DNA of 64,000 nt from an uncultured Roseburia sp. (lineage in GTDB: Bacteria > Bacillota > Clostridia > Lachnospirales > Lachnospiraceae): positions 186,001 through 250,000 of the forward strand of contig CANSSP010000001.1 of NCBI GenBank assembly GCA_947649645.1, read 5' to 3'. Positions 7,808 through 16,638 of this stretch are shown in pieces. The stretch's first letter is position 1. Every line of letters begins with the position of its first letter. A model generated the notes under the pieces. That model was not told the origin of the DNA, made no database searches, and was given only the letters and a program-made list of their open reading frames with translations. The translations under genes and the position numbers were made by a program.

Positions 7808-10800
7808 ATGAAGAAATTTGGCAGGAAGCTGTTGGGACTTTGCCTGGCGGCGTCTCTGGCGGTGACGGCAGTGTCTCCGGTACAGGGACTGGCCGCGCAG
7901 GGCGGTGAAAATACATACGCTGCAGAGGCAGAGCAGCCGGATGCCGGGGCGTCGGAGCTGGAGGAACCGGGAGCCGGGGATACTGTGAAACCGGACGATG
8001 GGCCGGGAGCCGGGGACGTCCAGAAACCGGATGCGGAACCGGGAACAGAGGCTGTACAGCCGACGGAAGCGCCCGGGGAGGAAACGGAGCCCGGAAATAC
8101 ACAAAACTCCGGTGATGCGGATTACGCAGGCAAGGAACCAGGGACAGGAGAAATACAGCCCATCGGGAGCACGCAGGAGCCCGGAGAGGAAACGGAGTCT
8201 GGAAATGAGCAGAGGCCCGGGGGAAAGCAGGAGGAGGACAATCTGGGTGATGTGCTGACCGTCACAGAAACGCCGGAAGATGATGCGGCAGAAGAGACGG
8301 AAGCTGCAATGCCGACAGAGGATACACAGGCAACTGGGGAGTTCGAAGGGGAAGGGAACGTACGGGGCCGGGAGGCAGAAGCAGACGATATTATGCTTCT
8401 GGCGGAGACGTTTGACGTAAATCAGCCGGTGATCGAGAGTTTTGAGTTTGTGGAAAACGGACAGGCGCTGACGGCAGATGATACGTTACATTTTAAGATA
8501 TCAGCATATGACGCGGACAGCGGGATCAAGTCTGTTGAGGTCAGTGTTTATTCGAATCAGGCAGAAACATTTTATATTTCATGTACAAAGACTGGAAATG
8601 GAAATTTATATGCGGGAACGCGCGCGTGCAGTCAGATTACGGGAACCAGTTTTTATGTCTCCCGTGTACGCGTGACGGATATTGCCGGAAATTATGTCGA
8701 TTTGGGGGATGTGAAGGACGAAAAAGGCCAGTATCGCTACAAATTTACGGCGGACCGTGGATCGACGGCAGACCCGACGAATATATCACTTTCCAATATT
8801 CAGAAACAGGAAAATGATGTGGACGGCAATGGGGTGCTGAATGCAGGAGATACAGTGACGTTTACAGCAGATGTTACCTGTAAGAATGGCGAAGAAGTTT
8901 CATCTGTGTACATGTACATGAATGTGAGTCATTCGGGTTATTATGATTTTCTAGGTACGAAGATGACTTATGATGCGGAAACACAGAAACTGACGGGCAC
9001 TTTTGCGATTACGGATCAGACATATCCTCATACCTGGAGTCTATATTATTTGTGGGTACAGACAAAAGCGGGCAAGGTGTACACGTTTTATTCATCCACA
9101 GTCTCGCCGGGAGCAGATGTGAAATTTACCGTCGTGAATGACGGTTTTGATGTGGACAGGCCGGTGATTGAGAGTATTACAATTGATAAAAATGGACAGA
9201 TTGTGAGGGCCGGCGATATCGTGACGATCACGGTGAAGGTGTCTGAGGAGCATCCGTACCAGACGGCGGGTGCACAGTTTTCCACGATGATTTCCAATGT
9301 TCTGGTTCCTCAGCCAGATATTAATTTAAAGCTGAATACAGAGACAAAGGAGTACACGGGAACAATCGAAATAACGGATGATACTTACCCGTGCGAGTGG
9401 GATCTGACAGATCTGTGGGTGCGTGACGAGGTTGGACACTATACCAAACTGTACGACTTTCAGCCTGATATTTGGTCTACCTACCCCTGGTATTACAGGG
9501 TGATGGCTGGAGATACTTATGCGGAGGATGTAAAAGACGTGCCCGTTAAGATATACGGAAGGGCACAGAAGGAGGACGGCACAATAGTTCCGGATTCGCT
9601 GCTCTTCGACGGGGTCGTAAAGAATGTGGGGAGAAGGGCGAGCATAGAGGAGCTGGGGGTTTTACAGAAGCCGCTGGAGGGGAATGCACCTTCCGGCTGG
9701 AAGTATGATGGCAAAGTGGCAGACGCGGACACAAGATTTTTATTTACCGATGCAGCAGCGCGCACATTCACGGCCTGCTATGACAAGGGATGCGCGAATG
9801 TCGCCCTCACTTACATGACCCTTTCCGGGGAGACGAAAACGGTCAACGTTCCCGTGTTTGTCGACAGGGAAGCATCCTTCCGTGACGTGCTGGATGCGCT
9901 GAAACTGCCGGAGGACGCCAGAACCGGCGATTTTGACGGGTTTGAGCTCTCCGGCGCTGATGAGGACACGAAAGTGGGGGATGTGGCGAATCTTTCGGTA
10001 AGCACGAATTATGCCGGAACCCAGGTGGCATGCACGCTGCATTATTTTGACCGGTACGGCAGCCCTGTCAGCAGACAGGACAGCAGGACGTACCCGGCCG
10101 GGACGCGGCTCAGCGACGTCCTCGCGGGCCTTGAGACGCCGGAGGACGTCAGCGGCGCGGCGTTTGAGAAATGGATCCTGCCGGACTATGAGGGGGACGC
10201 GGACGATGTGCCCGGCTCCTCCCTCCAGCTGGACGTGACGGCGGTCTACCGGGGGAAGACGACGGTGGACACCCTGCTTGCCTACCGCGGTACGGACGGG
10301 AAGATGGCGGAAGTAAAAAAGATGGTGCTTGCGGACGGGGAGGACCCGTCGGACGCCGACCTGGAAGGACAGGCAACGGGTGCTTTTAAGGATGCGGAGC
10401 ACTATAAAGGCCTGCGGCTGTCGGAGTGGAAGGGAAACACCACGAAAAAACTGGAACAGTACCGGGAGATTGATTTTACGGCAGTATATTATAACTGTTT
10501 CATTACAATGAGATATCCCGACGGCAGCCGTGAATATGCGGTTGCGGATAAGGGGGCATCGTTCAGGCTTCCGTCTGAGAATGAGACATACAGAAATATC
10601 GTCTGGGAAGGGTACGGCGCAGGCGCGGCGGTGAAGGTCACGGGCGACATGGAGTTTACCGTTGCGGACGCGGAACGGAAGGGCGGAGAAACCCCGCCGG
10701 AAACGACGGGCGGCGTGCGCCTTACGGAAGAAGAGATTGAGGAGATCGTGAAAAAGGCACAGGAAGCGTCTGACGGTGAGACGGTCAGGGTCGACATGGG

Positions 10801-11485
10801 GAAGGCGACGGTGATCCCGAAGGAGGTCCTGGAGGCGATCCGGGACCGGAGCGTTGCGGTGGTCCTTGACATGGGGACATACAGCTGGACCGTCAACGGC
10901 CTGGACGTGCTGGCGACGGAGCAGCGTGACATTGACCTGGAAGTGAAGGTGGATACGGACGCCGTGCCGCCCGGCCTGGTGCAGGAACTTGCGGGAGACA
11001 GCCCGGCAAGGCAGCTGTCGCTCACGCACGACGGCGACTTCGGCTTCCGGGCGGATCTCACGTTAAATCTCGGAAGCGGGCATGCCGGCGGGACCGGGAA
11101 CCTGTATTATTACGACAGTACCGGAAAGCTGGTGTTCATCAGTTCCGGCGGGATCGCGGAGGACGGAACGACGAGCCTGTCGTTTTCACACGCGTCCGAC
11201 TACGTGATCGTCATCGGGCCGGGGAAGACATCCGCGGAGCCGGAGGAGACGCCGTCCGGTCCTGAGATGCCGTCCGGCGGAAAGGAGGACGGAGGCAGTG
11301 ACGTGCGTGAACCGTCCGCCCGTGTAAGGGATGACGCATCAGAGGCGGAGGCCCCTGGCGGCACGGATGAAGGCAGTGACGATGGCGCCTCCGGCGGGGC
11401 GCCGTCCGCGGAGACGGACGGGAACGGTTCCGCGGAGAGAAGACCGGACAGCGGAAGGATGAGGAGTCCGAGGACAGGAGAGTGA
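7808..11485 (+). CDS. secreted multidomain surface protein, paralogue 2, ending in SPRTGE
   Basis: A 1225-residue paralogue of the preceding protein with the same architecture. The signal peptide is almost identical at the DNA level. A Pro/Glu-rich linker covers about residues 35-200. Three beta-sandwich repeats follow, the second opening with an EF-hand-like loop (DVDGNGVLNAGD, residues 337-348). The VYRGKTTVDTLL and KGLRLSEWKG blocks and the C-terminal ASDYVIVI domain come next. Unlike paralogue 1 it has an extra Ser/Asp/Glu/Gly-rich linker of about 75 residues after that domain, and it then ends MRSPRTGE-stop. Again there is no membrane segment after the SPxTG motif. The 3' third is visibly more GC-rich than paralogue 1. 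The stop overlaps the region of the sortase start, so the two are probably co-translated. Confidence 0.85.
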   Translation: MKKFGRKLLGLCLAASLAVTAVSPVQGLAAQGGENTYAAEAEQPDAGASELEEPGAGDTVKPDDGPGAGDVQKPDAEPGTEAVQPTEAPGEETEPGNTQNSGDADYAGKEPGTGEIQPIGSTQEPGEETESGNEQRPGGKQEEDNLGDVLTVTETPEDDAAEETEAAMPTEDTQATGEFEGEGNVRGREAEADDIMLLAETFDVNQPVIESFEFVENGQALTADDTLHFKISAYDADSGIKSVEVSVYSNQAETFYISCTKTGNGNLYAGTRACSQITGTSFYVSRVRVTDIAGNYVDLGDVKDEKGQYRYKFTADRGSTADPTNISLSNIQKQENDVDGNGVLNAGDTVTFTADVTCKNGEEVSSVYMYMNVSHSGYYDFLGTKMTYDAETQKLTGTFAITDQTYPHTWSLYYLWVQTKAGKVYTFYSSTVSPGADVKFTVVNDGFDVDRPVIESITIDKNGQIVRAGDIVTITVKVSEEHPYQTAGAQFSTMISNVLVPQPDINLKLNTETKEYTGTIEITDDTYPCEWDLTDLWVRDEVGHYTKLYDFQPDIWSTYPWYYRVMAGDTYAEDVKDVPVKIYGRAQKEDGTIVPDSLLFDGVVKNVGRRASIEELGVLQKPLEGNAPSGWKYDGKVADADTRFLFTDAAARTFTACYDKGCANVALTYMTLSGETKTVNVPVFVDREASFRDVLDALKLPEDARTGDFDGFELSGADEDTKVGDVANLSVSTNYAGTQVACTLHYFDRYGSPVSRQDSRTYPAGTRLSDVLAGLETPEDVSGAAFEKWILPDYEGDADDVPGSSLQLDVTAVYRGKTTVDTLLAYRGTDGKMAEVKKMVLADGEDPSDADLEGQATGAFKDAEHYKGLRLSEWKGNTTKKLEQYREIDFTAVYYNCFITMRYPDGSREYAVADKGASFRLPSENETYRNIVWEGYGAGAAVKVTGDMEFTVADAERKGGETPPETTGGVRLTEEEIEEIVKKAQEASDGETVRVDMGKATVIPKEVLEAIRDRSVAVVLDMGTYSWTVNGLDVLATEQRDIDLEVKVDTDAVPPGLVQELAGDSPARQLSLTHDGDFGFRADLTLNLGSGHAGGTGNLYYYDSTGKLVFISSGGIAEDGTTSLSFSHASDYVIVIGPGKTSAEPEETPSGPEMPSGGKEDGGSDVREPSARVRDDASEAEAPGGTDEGSDDGASGGAPSAETDGNGSAERRPDSGRMRSPRTGE

Positions 11486-11490
11486 GAGAC

Positions 11491-12258
11491 ATGAGAACAG
11501 ACAGGAAAAGGCTCTGGTCTGCGGCGGCCGTGCTTGCCGCCGCGGTGGCCGCCGCTGCGGTCTGCTCCGGCGCGGGGGACGGTATGACGCCGGGGGCGCC
11601 CGCGTCCGGTCCGGGGGCTCTGCAGACGACTGTGTCCGGTGCGGGGCCCGCGGGAGAAAATGACGATGCGGCCATTGATTTTGACGCCCTGAGGGAGCAG
11701 AACGGGGATATTCATGCGTGGATCCGGATACCGGGAACCGGCGTGGACTACCCGGTGCTGCAGAAGCGGGATTCCACGGATCCATATGACAACTATTATC
11801 TTGATCATACGGTGGACCTGAAGGAGGGGTATCCCGGTGCGGTCTATTCGCATGCGGTCAACGCCACGGACTTCGGGGATCCGGTCACGGTCCTTTACGG
11901 GCACAACATGAAGGACGGGAGTATGTTTGCCAGTCTCCATTCATATGAGGAGGAAGCATTCTTTGAGGAAAACCGTATGGTTTATGTCTGGACACCGGAG
12001 GCTGTCCTTACCTACGAGATCTTCGCGGCGGTGAATTTTCCGGATACGCTGATCACCTACGAGTATGACTTTTCCAGGGAAGAGGAGGTCGGCAGGTATC
12101 TGGACGATATCGGAGGCTGTGCGGGAAATGTCAGTGAGGACTGTGCGGTGACAGAGGAGGACAGGATCCTGACGCTGTCGACGTGCTACAGTGACCAGGA
12201 GTTTAACCGGCTGCTGATCGAGGCGGTGCTGGTGGAAGAAAAAGAACGTGAGCGTTAA
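11491..12258 (+). CDS. srtB: class B sortase
   Basis: A 255-residue membrane-anchored cysteine transpeptidase. Residues 1-26 form an uncleaved signal-anchor (basic RTDRKR, then an Ala-rich core), followed by a Gly/Ala/Pro linker and the sortase barrel from about residue 63. Catalytic residues are visible: His138 in LYGHNM, Cys232 in LTLSTC and Arg240 in FNR. The helical insert between the His and Cys strands is typical of class B. ATG 11491 fits the AGGACAGGAGAG ribosome site; GTG 11482 is an alternative. Clostridial class B sortases are known to cut (S/P)PxTG motifs, and both upstream proteins end in SPKTG or SPRTG, so these are the obvious candidate substrates. Confidence 0.92.
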   Translation: MRTDRKRLWSAAAVLAAAVAAAAVCSGAGDGMTPGAPASGPGALQTTVSGAGPAGENDDAAIDFDALREQNGDIHAWIRIPGTGVDYPVLQKRDSTDPYDNYYLDHTVDLKEGYPGAVYSHAVNATDFGDPVTVLYGHNMKDGSMFASLHSYEEEAFFEENRMVYVWTPEAVLTYEIFAAVNFPDTLITYEYDFSREEEVGRYLDDIGGCAGNVSEDCAVTEEDRILTLSTCYSDQEFNRLLIEAVLVEEKERER

Positions 12259-12274
12259 TCAAAAAGCGTAAATG

Positions 12275-12317
12275 ATATCCGGGACGGCCCGATACAGGCC
12301 GGTTCCGGATATTTTTT
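12275..12317 (+). terminator. intrinsic terminator after the sortase gene
   Basis: ATATCCGG (12275-12282) pairs with CCGGATAT (12305-12312), with an inner GGCC/GGCC pairing, followed by a T run. It closes the surface-protein/sortase module. Confidence 0.8.
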
Positions 12318-12457
12318 CAGCAGAAAATGTTTTTATAAGAGAAAAATATCCGGGCGGTTCTTTTCTTTTTTTCTGCCGTCTGATAGAATAAATCTGTCGT
12401 GCGGTCTGTGGCCGACGGCGTGTGAATCCCCTATTCATGCCGATATGGAGGAAGACA

Positions 12458-13558
12458 ATGATTACATGGCACGAAGAAATTCCGTCTGATTTTACACACC
12501 CCTGCGTGAATCGGATTTTTACGGAAAAAGCACTTTTTTTTGATATTGAGACGACAGGGTTGTCACCTGCAAATGCTTCGGTTTATCTGATCGGTACGGC
12601 TGCGCGCAGAGGAGATGTGATTGTGCTCGATCAGTTTTTCGCGGAATCGCCGGGAGAGGAGCGGGCTGTGGTCCGCGCTTTTTTTCATCTTCTGAAAGGA
12701 TATGAGACGGTGATTACTTATAATGGTGACCGGTTTGACATCCCTTTTCTGAAAGCAAAATATGCGTCTGACGGGGCGGAAGCGCTTTTTTCGGATCTTG
12801 TCAGCCTGGATATCCGCAAAGAGGCGTCGCGGGTAAAAGGTCTTCTGCATCTGGCAGATCTGAAGCAGAAATCAGTCGAAGCTTTTGTGGGCGTCGGGCG
12901 GGACGATCTGTTTTCGGGCGGTGAACTGATACCGGTTTATGAGGAATATTTAAAAGGCGCCGGGCAGAAGGCGCTGCACTGTCTGAAGCTGCACAATTAT
13001 GAGGATGTGCTTCATATGCCGGCCCTGCTTCCGGTACTTTCATTCTGCAGGATGATCGACGGCGGGTTTTCTGTCGTATCGCTGGAAGGGAATGAGTACA
13101 CATCTTTCAACGGGGGGAGGGCGAAAGAATTGTTTTTTGCCCTGAAGCTCAGTGAGCCGGTCTGCGGCCGGATATCGTCCAACAGCGGACCGTTTTATCT
13201 GACGGCCCGGGGAGAGACGGCGCGGCTTCGGGCTGACCTGTATGAAGGGGAGCTGAAATATTTTTTTGAGGATTACAAAGATTACTTTTATCTGCCCGAT
13301 GAGGATATAGCGGTGCACAAGAGTGTCTCCGCTTACGTGGATAAGGCCCACCGGAGGAAAGCGCGGCCGGCGGACTGCTATACGAAGAGGGAGGGGATTT
13401 TCCTTCCCCAGTTTGAGATTATCCAGGAACCGGCGTTTTATGAAAATTACAAAGACAAAAAAAGTTATTTTGAACTGACGGAAGATTTTGCGGAGTCCGA
13501 ACCGCTGCTGAAGCGCTATCTTGTCCATGCGCTGCGGATTCTGGGGCGTTCGGGGTGA
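12458..13558 (+). CDS. YprB-like ribonuclease H-fold exonuclease domain protein
   Basis: A 366-residue protein. The N-terminal half is a DEDD-type 3'-5' exonuclease fold: FFDIETTGLSP (exo I) near residue 28, ITYNGDRFDIPFLKAKY (exo II) near 90, and HNYEDVLHMPALL (exo III-like) near 180. The C-terminal half is a family-specific region of unknown role. This matches Bacillus YprB. The open frame extends upstream to 12422, but ATG 12458 is preceded by GGAGG at 12447-12451 and starts at the conserved region. It is monocistronic, with a terminator before it and a promoter for rnf after it. The nucleic-acid substrate is unknown. Confidence 0.85.
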   Translation: MITWHEEIPSDFTHPCVNRIFTEKALFFDIETTGLSPANASVYLIGTAARRGDVIVLDQFFAESPGEERAVVRAFFHLLKGYETVITYNGDRFDIPFLKAKYASDGAEALFSDLVSLDIRKEASRVKGLLHLADLKQKSVEAFVGVGRDDLFSGGELIPVYEEYLKGAGQKALHCLKLHNYEDVLHMPALLPVLSFCRMIDGGFSVVSLEGNEYTSFNGGRAKELFFALKLSEPVCGRISSNSGPFYLTARGETARLRADLYEGELKYFFEDYKDYFYLPDEDIAVHKSVSAYVDKAHRRKARPADCYTKREGIFLPQFEIIQEPAFYENYKDKKSYFELTEDFAESEPLLKRYLVHALRILGRSG

Positions 13559-13621
13559 AAGGAAGCTCCGTCCGGAGGGTGCCGTCTGCGGGGACGGTAT
13601 GAAAAAAAATACAAAAATGCT

Positions 13622-13650
13622 ATGCCATGTCTCCGTATTTATGGTATAAT
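13622..13650 (+). promoter_or_regulatory. probable sigma-A promoter of the rnf operon
   Basis: ATGCCA (13622-13627), 17-bp spacer, TATAAT (13645-13650). The -10 is perfect and the -35 matches four of six bases. It lies 71 bp before rnfC. Confidence 0.65.
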
Positions 13651-13661
13651 GAATAAGATAC

Positions 13662-13689
13662 CTATTCTACGTTCTGGTGCGTGGAATAG
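13662..13689 (+). promoter_or_regulatory. hairpin in the rnf leader
   Basis: CTATTCTACG pairs with CGTGGAATAG (one G-U pair), with an 8-nt loop. It falls in the 5' untranslated region right after the promoter. There is no T-tract, so it is not a terminator; it could be an operator or an mRNA stabilising stem. Confidence 0.5.
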
Positions 13690-13721
13690 AATACAAATAA
13701 GAGAAAGAGGGGCACGAGAAA

Positions 13722-15041
13722 ATGGGGTCTAAAACATTTAAAGGTGGCGTCCATCCTTTTGAGGGGAAGGAATTAGCGAAAGATCAGCCGATCGTAGAAG
13801 TTTTACCCAAGGGTGATCTGGTATATCCGCTGTCACAGCATATCGGTGCACCGGCCAGTCCGATCGTTGCGGTGGGCGACAAGGTCTTAAAAGGACAGAA
13901 AATCGCGGAAGCAGGCGGTTTTGTATCCTCTCCGATCTATGCGTCGGCCTCCGGCACGGTCAAGGCGATTGAGCCGCGCCGCGTTGCAGTGGGCGATATG
14001 GTGAAATCCATCGTTGTGTCGAATGACGGTGAGTTTGCCGAAGTGGAGTATACGCCGTGTGACAATGTGGCGGCGCTCTCCGCGCAGGAGATCATTGACC
14101 GCGTAAAGGAGGCGGGCGTTGTCGGAATGGGAGGAGCCGGATTTCCGACACACGTAAAATTATCTCCGAAGGAACCGGAAAAAATCGAGTACATCATTGC
14201 AAACTGTGCGGAGTGCGAGCCGTATCTGACGGCGGATTACCGCAGGATGCTGGAGAATCCGCAGGAGCTGATCGAGGGTATGAAGATCATTCTTCAGATT
14301 TTCGGAAAGGCAAAAGGGATTCTTGGAATCGAGGACAATAAGCCGGACTGCATTCAGAAGCTGACAGAGATGGTCAGAGACGAGCCGCGCATCGAGGTGT
14401 GCGCGCTGCAGACAAAGTATCCGCAGGGCGGTGAGCGCCAGCTGATCTATGCAGTGACGGGGCGGGCGATCAATTCCAAAATGCTCCCGGCGGACGCGGG
14501 ATGTATCGTGAACAATGTGGAGACGATCATTGCCGTATACAATGCCGTGAAGCTTGGGAAGCCGGTGACAAACCGGATCTCGACGATCACCGGCGACGCG
14601 GTCGCAAAACCGGGCAATTACTTATACAATATCGGAACGAATTACGCAGAGCTTATTGACGCGGCCGGAGGGTTTTCGTCACAGCCGGAAAAGATCATTT
14701 CCGGCGGGCCGATGATGGGCTTTTCGATGTTCGGACTTGACATTCCGACGACGAAGACATCCTCTTCACTGCTGTGCCTGACAAAGGACGAGGTGGCACA
14801 GATCGAACCGTCCGCCTGTATCAACTGCGGCCGCTGTGTTGAGGCATGTCCGGAGCTTCTGGTTCCGTCGAGACTGGCAAAATTCAGCGACAACGGTCTT
14901 TCCGGGGAGTTTGAACAGTGGAACGGCCTTGAGTGTATCGAGTGCGGAAGCTGCAGCTTTATCTGCCCGGCCAGAAGACAGCTTGCGCAGTCCATCAAGA
15001 CGATGAAAAAGCAGGTTCTTGCAGCAAAACGGAAAAAATAG
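13722..15041 (+). CDS. rnfC: electron transport complex subunit RnfC
   Basis: Peripheral NADH-binding subunit of the Rnf complex, which couples ferredoxin oxidation with NAD+ reduction to Na+ or H+ export. The 439-residue protein has an N-terminal barrel-sandwich/RnfC domain, the nucleotide/FMN-binding stretch GMGGAGFPTHVK near residue 145, and an SLBB-like region. Two [4Fe-4S] motifs are near the end, CINCGRCVEACP and CIECGSCSFICP. It is the first gene of rnfCDGEAB, the usual clostridial order. The ribosome site is AGAAAGAGGGG before ATG 13722. Confidence 0.96.
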   Translation: MGSKTFKGGVHPFEGKELAKDQPIVEVLPKGDLVYPLSQHIGAPASPIVAVGDKVLKGQKIAEAGGFVSSPIYASASGTVKAIEPRRVAVGDMVKSIVVSNDGEFAEVEYTPCDNVAALSAQEIIDRVKEAGVVGMGGAGFPTHVKLSPKEPEKIEYIIANCAECEPYLTADYRRMLENPQELIEGMKIILQIFGKAKGILGIEDNKPDCIQKLTEMVRDEPRIEVCALQTKYPQGGERQLIYAVTGRAINSKMLPADAGCIVNNVETIIAVYNAVKLGKPVTNRISTITGDAVAKPGNYLYNIGTNYAELIDAAGGFSSQPEKIISGGPMMGFSMFGLDIPTTKTSSSLLCLTKDEVAQIEPSACINCGRCVEACPELLVPSRLAKFSDNGLSGEFEQWNGLECIECGSCSFICPARRQLAQSIKTMKKQVLAAKRKK

Positions 15042-15073
15042 TAAATAAAAAACAAAAAGAGAGGTGGATTACC

Positions 15074-16024
15074 GTGAGTGATTTATATCATGTTTCATCA
15101 TCACCGCACGTGCGCTCCAAAGATACCACAGGCAGGATTATGCTCTATGTCGTTATCGCATTGCTGCCGGCCAGCCTGTTTGGTATTTTCAATTTTGGGT
15201 TCAGGGCGCTGCTTCTGATGGCAGTGACCATTGCGGGCTGCGTGGCTTCGGAGTGGGTTTACAATAAGATTGTACATAAAAAAGATACGATTACAGATTT
15301 AAGCGCCGTTGTGACGGGACTGCTTCTGGCGCTGAACCTTCCGGTGACGCTGCCGTGGTGGGAAGCCGTGCTCGGCGGTGTGTTTGCGATCGTCGTTGTA
15401 AAATGTCTGTTCGGCGGGCTCGGGCAGAATTTTATGAATCCGGCGCTGGGAGCCAGATGCTTCCTGCTGATCGCGTTTGCGGCGGATATGACCAATTTTG
15501 TCACCGACACCTATACGGGACCGACACCGCTTGCGGCCATGAGAAACGGCGAGGCGGTGGATACGATGGCCATGCTGATCGGAAGGATTCCGGGAACCAT
15601 CGGCGAAACGTCTGCCATTGCCATTTTAATCGGCGCGATTTTTATGATTCTGATGGGAGTGATCGATTTACGGATCCCGGCGTCGTACATTGTCACTTTT
15701 TCCGTGTTTATGCTGCTGTTCGGCGGCCACGGTTTTGATTTCAGCTATCTCACCGCGCAGCTCTGCGGCGGCGGTCTGATGCTGGGCGCGTTTTTTATGG
15801 CGACGGATTATGTCACATCTCCGATTACGCCGCGCGGACAGATTGTGTTTGGTATCTGCTGCGGTATTCTGACCGGACTGTTCCGCACGATGGGGGCAAA
15901 CGCCGAGGGTGTTTCGTTTGCGATCATCTTAAGCAACCTCCTTGTGCCGATGATTGAGAAATATACGGTTCCGCTGGCGTTTGGCCAGGTGAGGGAAGCA
16001 AAGAAACAGGAAGGGGGCAGATAA
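15074..16024 (+). CDS. rnfD: electron transport complex subunit RnfD
   Basis: Integral membrane flavoprotein subunit of the Rnf complex, 316 residues with about nine hydrophobic segments. The family carries covalently bound FMN on a threonine in an SGAT-like motif; here DTYTGPTPLAAMR near residue 150 is the expected region. I chose GTG 15074 because GAGAGGTGG lies just upstream and family members begin with SDLYHVSSSPH at this point; the frame is open further upstream inside rnfC. It is separated from rnfG by 2 bp. Confidence 0.94.
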   Translation: MSDLYHVSSSPHVRSKDTTGRIMLYVVIALLPASLFGIFNFGFRALLLMAVTIAGCVASEWVYNKIVHKKDTITDLSAVVTGLLLALNLPVTLPWWEAVLGGVFAIVVVKCLFGGLGQNFMNPALGARCFLLIAFAADMTNFVTDTYTGPTPLAAMRNGEAVDTMAMLIGRIPGTIGETSAIAILIGAIFMILMGVIDLRIPASYIVTFSVFMLLFGGHGFDFSYLTAQLCGGGLMLGAFFMATDYVTSPITPRGQIVFGICCGILTGLFRTMGANAEGVSFAIILSNLLVPMIEKYTVPLAFGQVREAKKQEGGR

Positions 16025-16026
16025 CG

Positions 16027-16638
16027 ATGAATAACAAGATTGTACATGACGCTCTGGTTTTATTTGCTTTTACGGTTGTCCTGGGATTTCTGCTCGGCGT
16101 TGTCTACGGCGTGACCAAGGAGCCGATTGAAAAAGTAAATTATGAGAAGACGCAGGCCGCATACAGGCAGGTTTTTGCGGATGCGGATTCGTTTGAAAAT
16201 TATGAGGGGTTCGACGCGGACGCGGCAAATGCCATGATCGTTGAAAACGGTTTTGCAGATGAGATTGAGGATGCGCAGGTGGCAAAGGATGCGGCGGGCA
16301 ATGTGATCGGTTATGTAATTACGGTGACGGCAAAAGATGCCAGCCAGGCGACGATTACGTTTTCGGTCGGCATTCAGAACGACGGCACGGTCAACGGCTA
16401 TTCGATTACGTCGATTGCGGAGACGCCGGGCCTGGGGATGAAGGCACAGGAGGAAGGATTTTACAGCCAGTTTGAGGGAAAAGCAGTCGATTCTTTTACT
16501 GTCGTAAAATCAGCTCCGGCAGCGGACAATGAAATTGAATCCATTTCCGGTTCGACCATCACATCGAAGGCGATGGCAAACGGTGTGAATGCCTGCATCT
16601 ATTACTTCCAGAATGTGTTAGCAGGAGGTGCGAACTGA
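16027..16638 (+). CDS. rnfG: electron transport complex subunit RnfG
   Basis: A 203-residue subunit with one N-terminal membrane helix and an extracytoplasmic FMN-binding domain. The flavinylation motif SGST (ending at Thr177, codon 16555-16557) corresponds to S(T)GAT of the RnfG/NqrC family, where FMN is attached to the final threonine. The sequence GLGMKAQEEGFYSQFEG is another family signature. The stop overlaps the rnfE start codon (TGATG-type), showing translational coupling. Confidence 0.95.
   Translation: MNNKIVHDALVLFAFTVVLGFLLGVVYGVTKEPIEKVNYEKTQAAYRQVFADADSFENYEGFDADAANAMIVENGFADEIEDAQVAKDAAGNVIGYVITVTAKDASQATITFSVGIQNDGTVNGYSITSIAETPGLGMKAQEEGFYSQFEGKAVDSFTVVKSAPAADNEIESISGSTITSKAMANGVNACIYYFQNVLAGGAN

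Noticed and set aside
9740..11029. 429-codon minus-strand ORF opposite the second surface-protein gene
   Set aside because: Arg/His-rich shadow of a GC-rich coding region; the plus strand has clear paralogy to the first protein.
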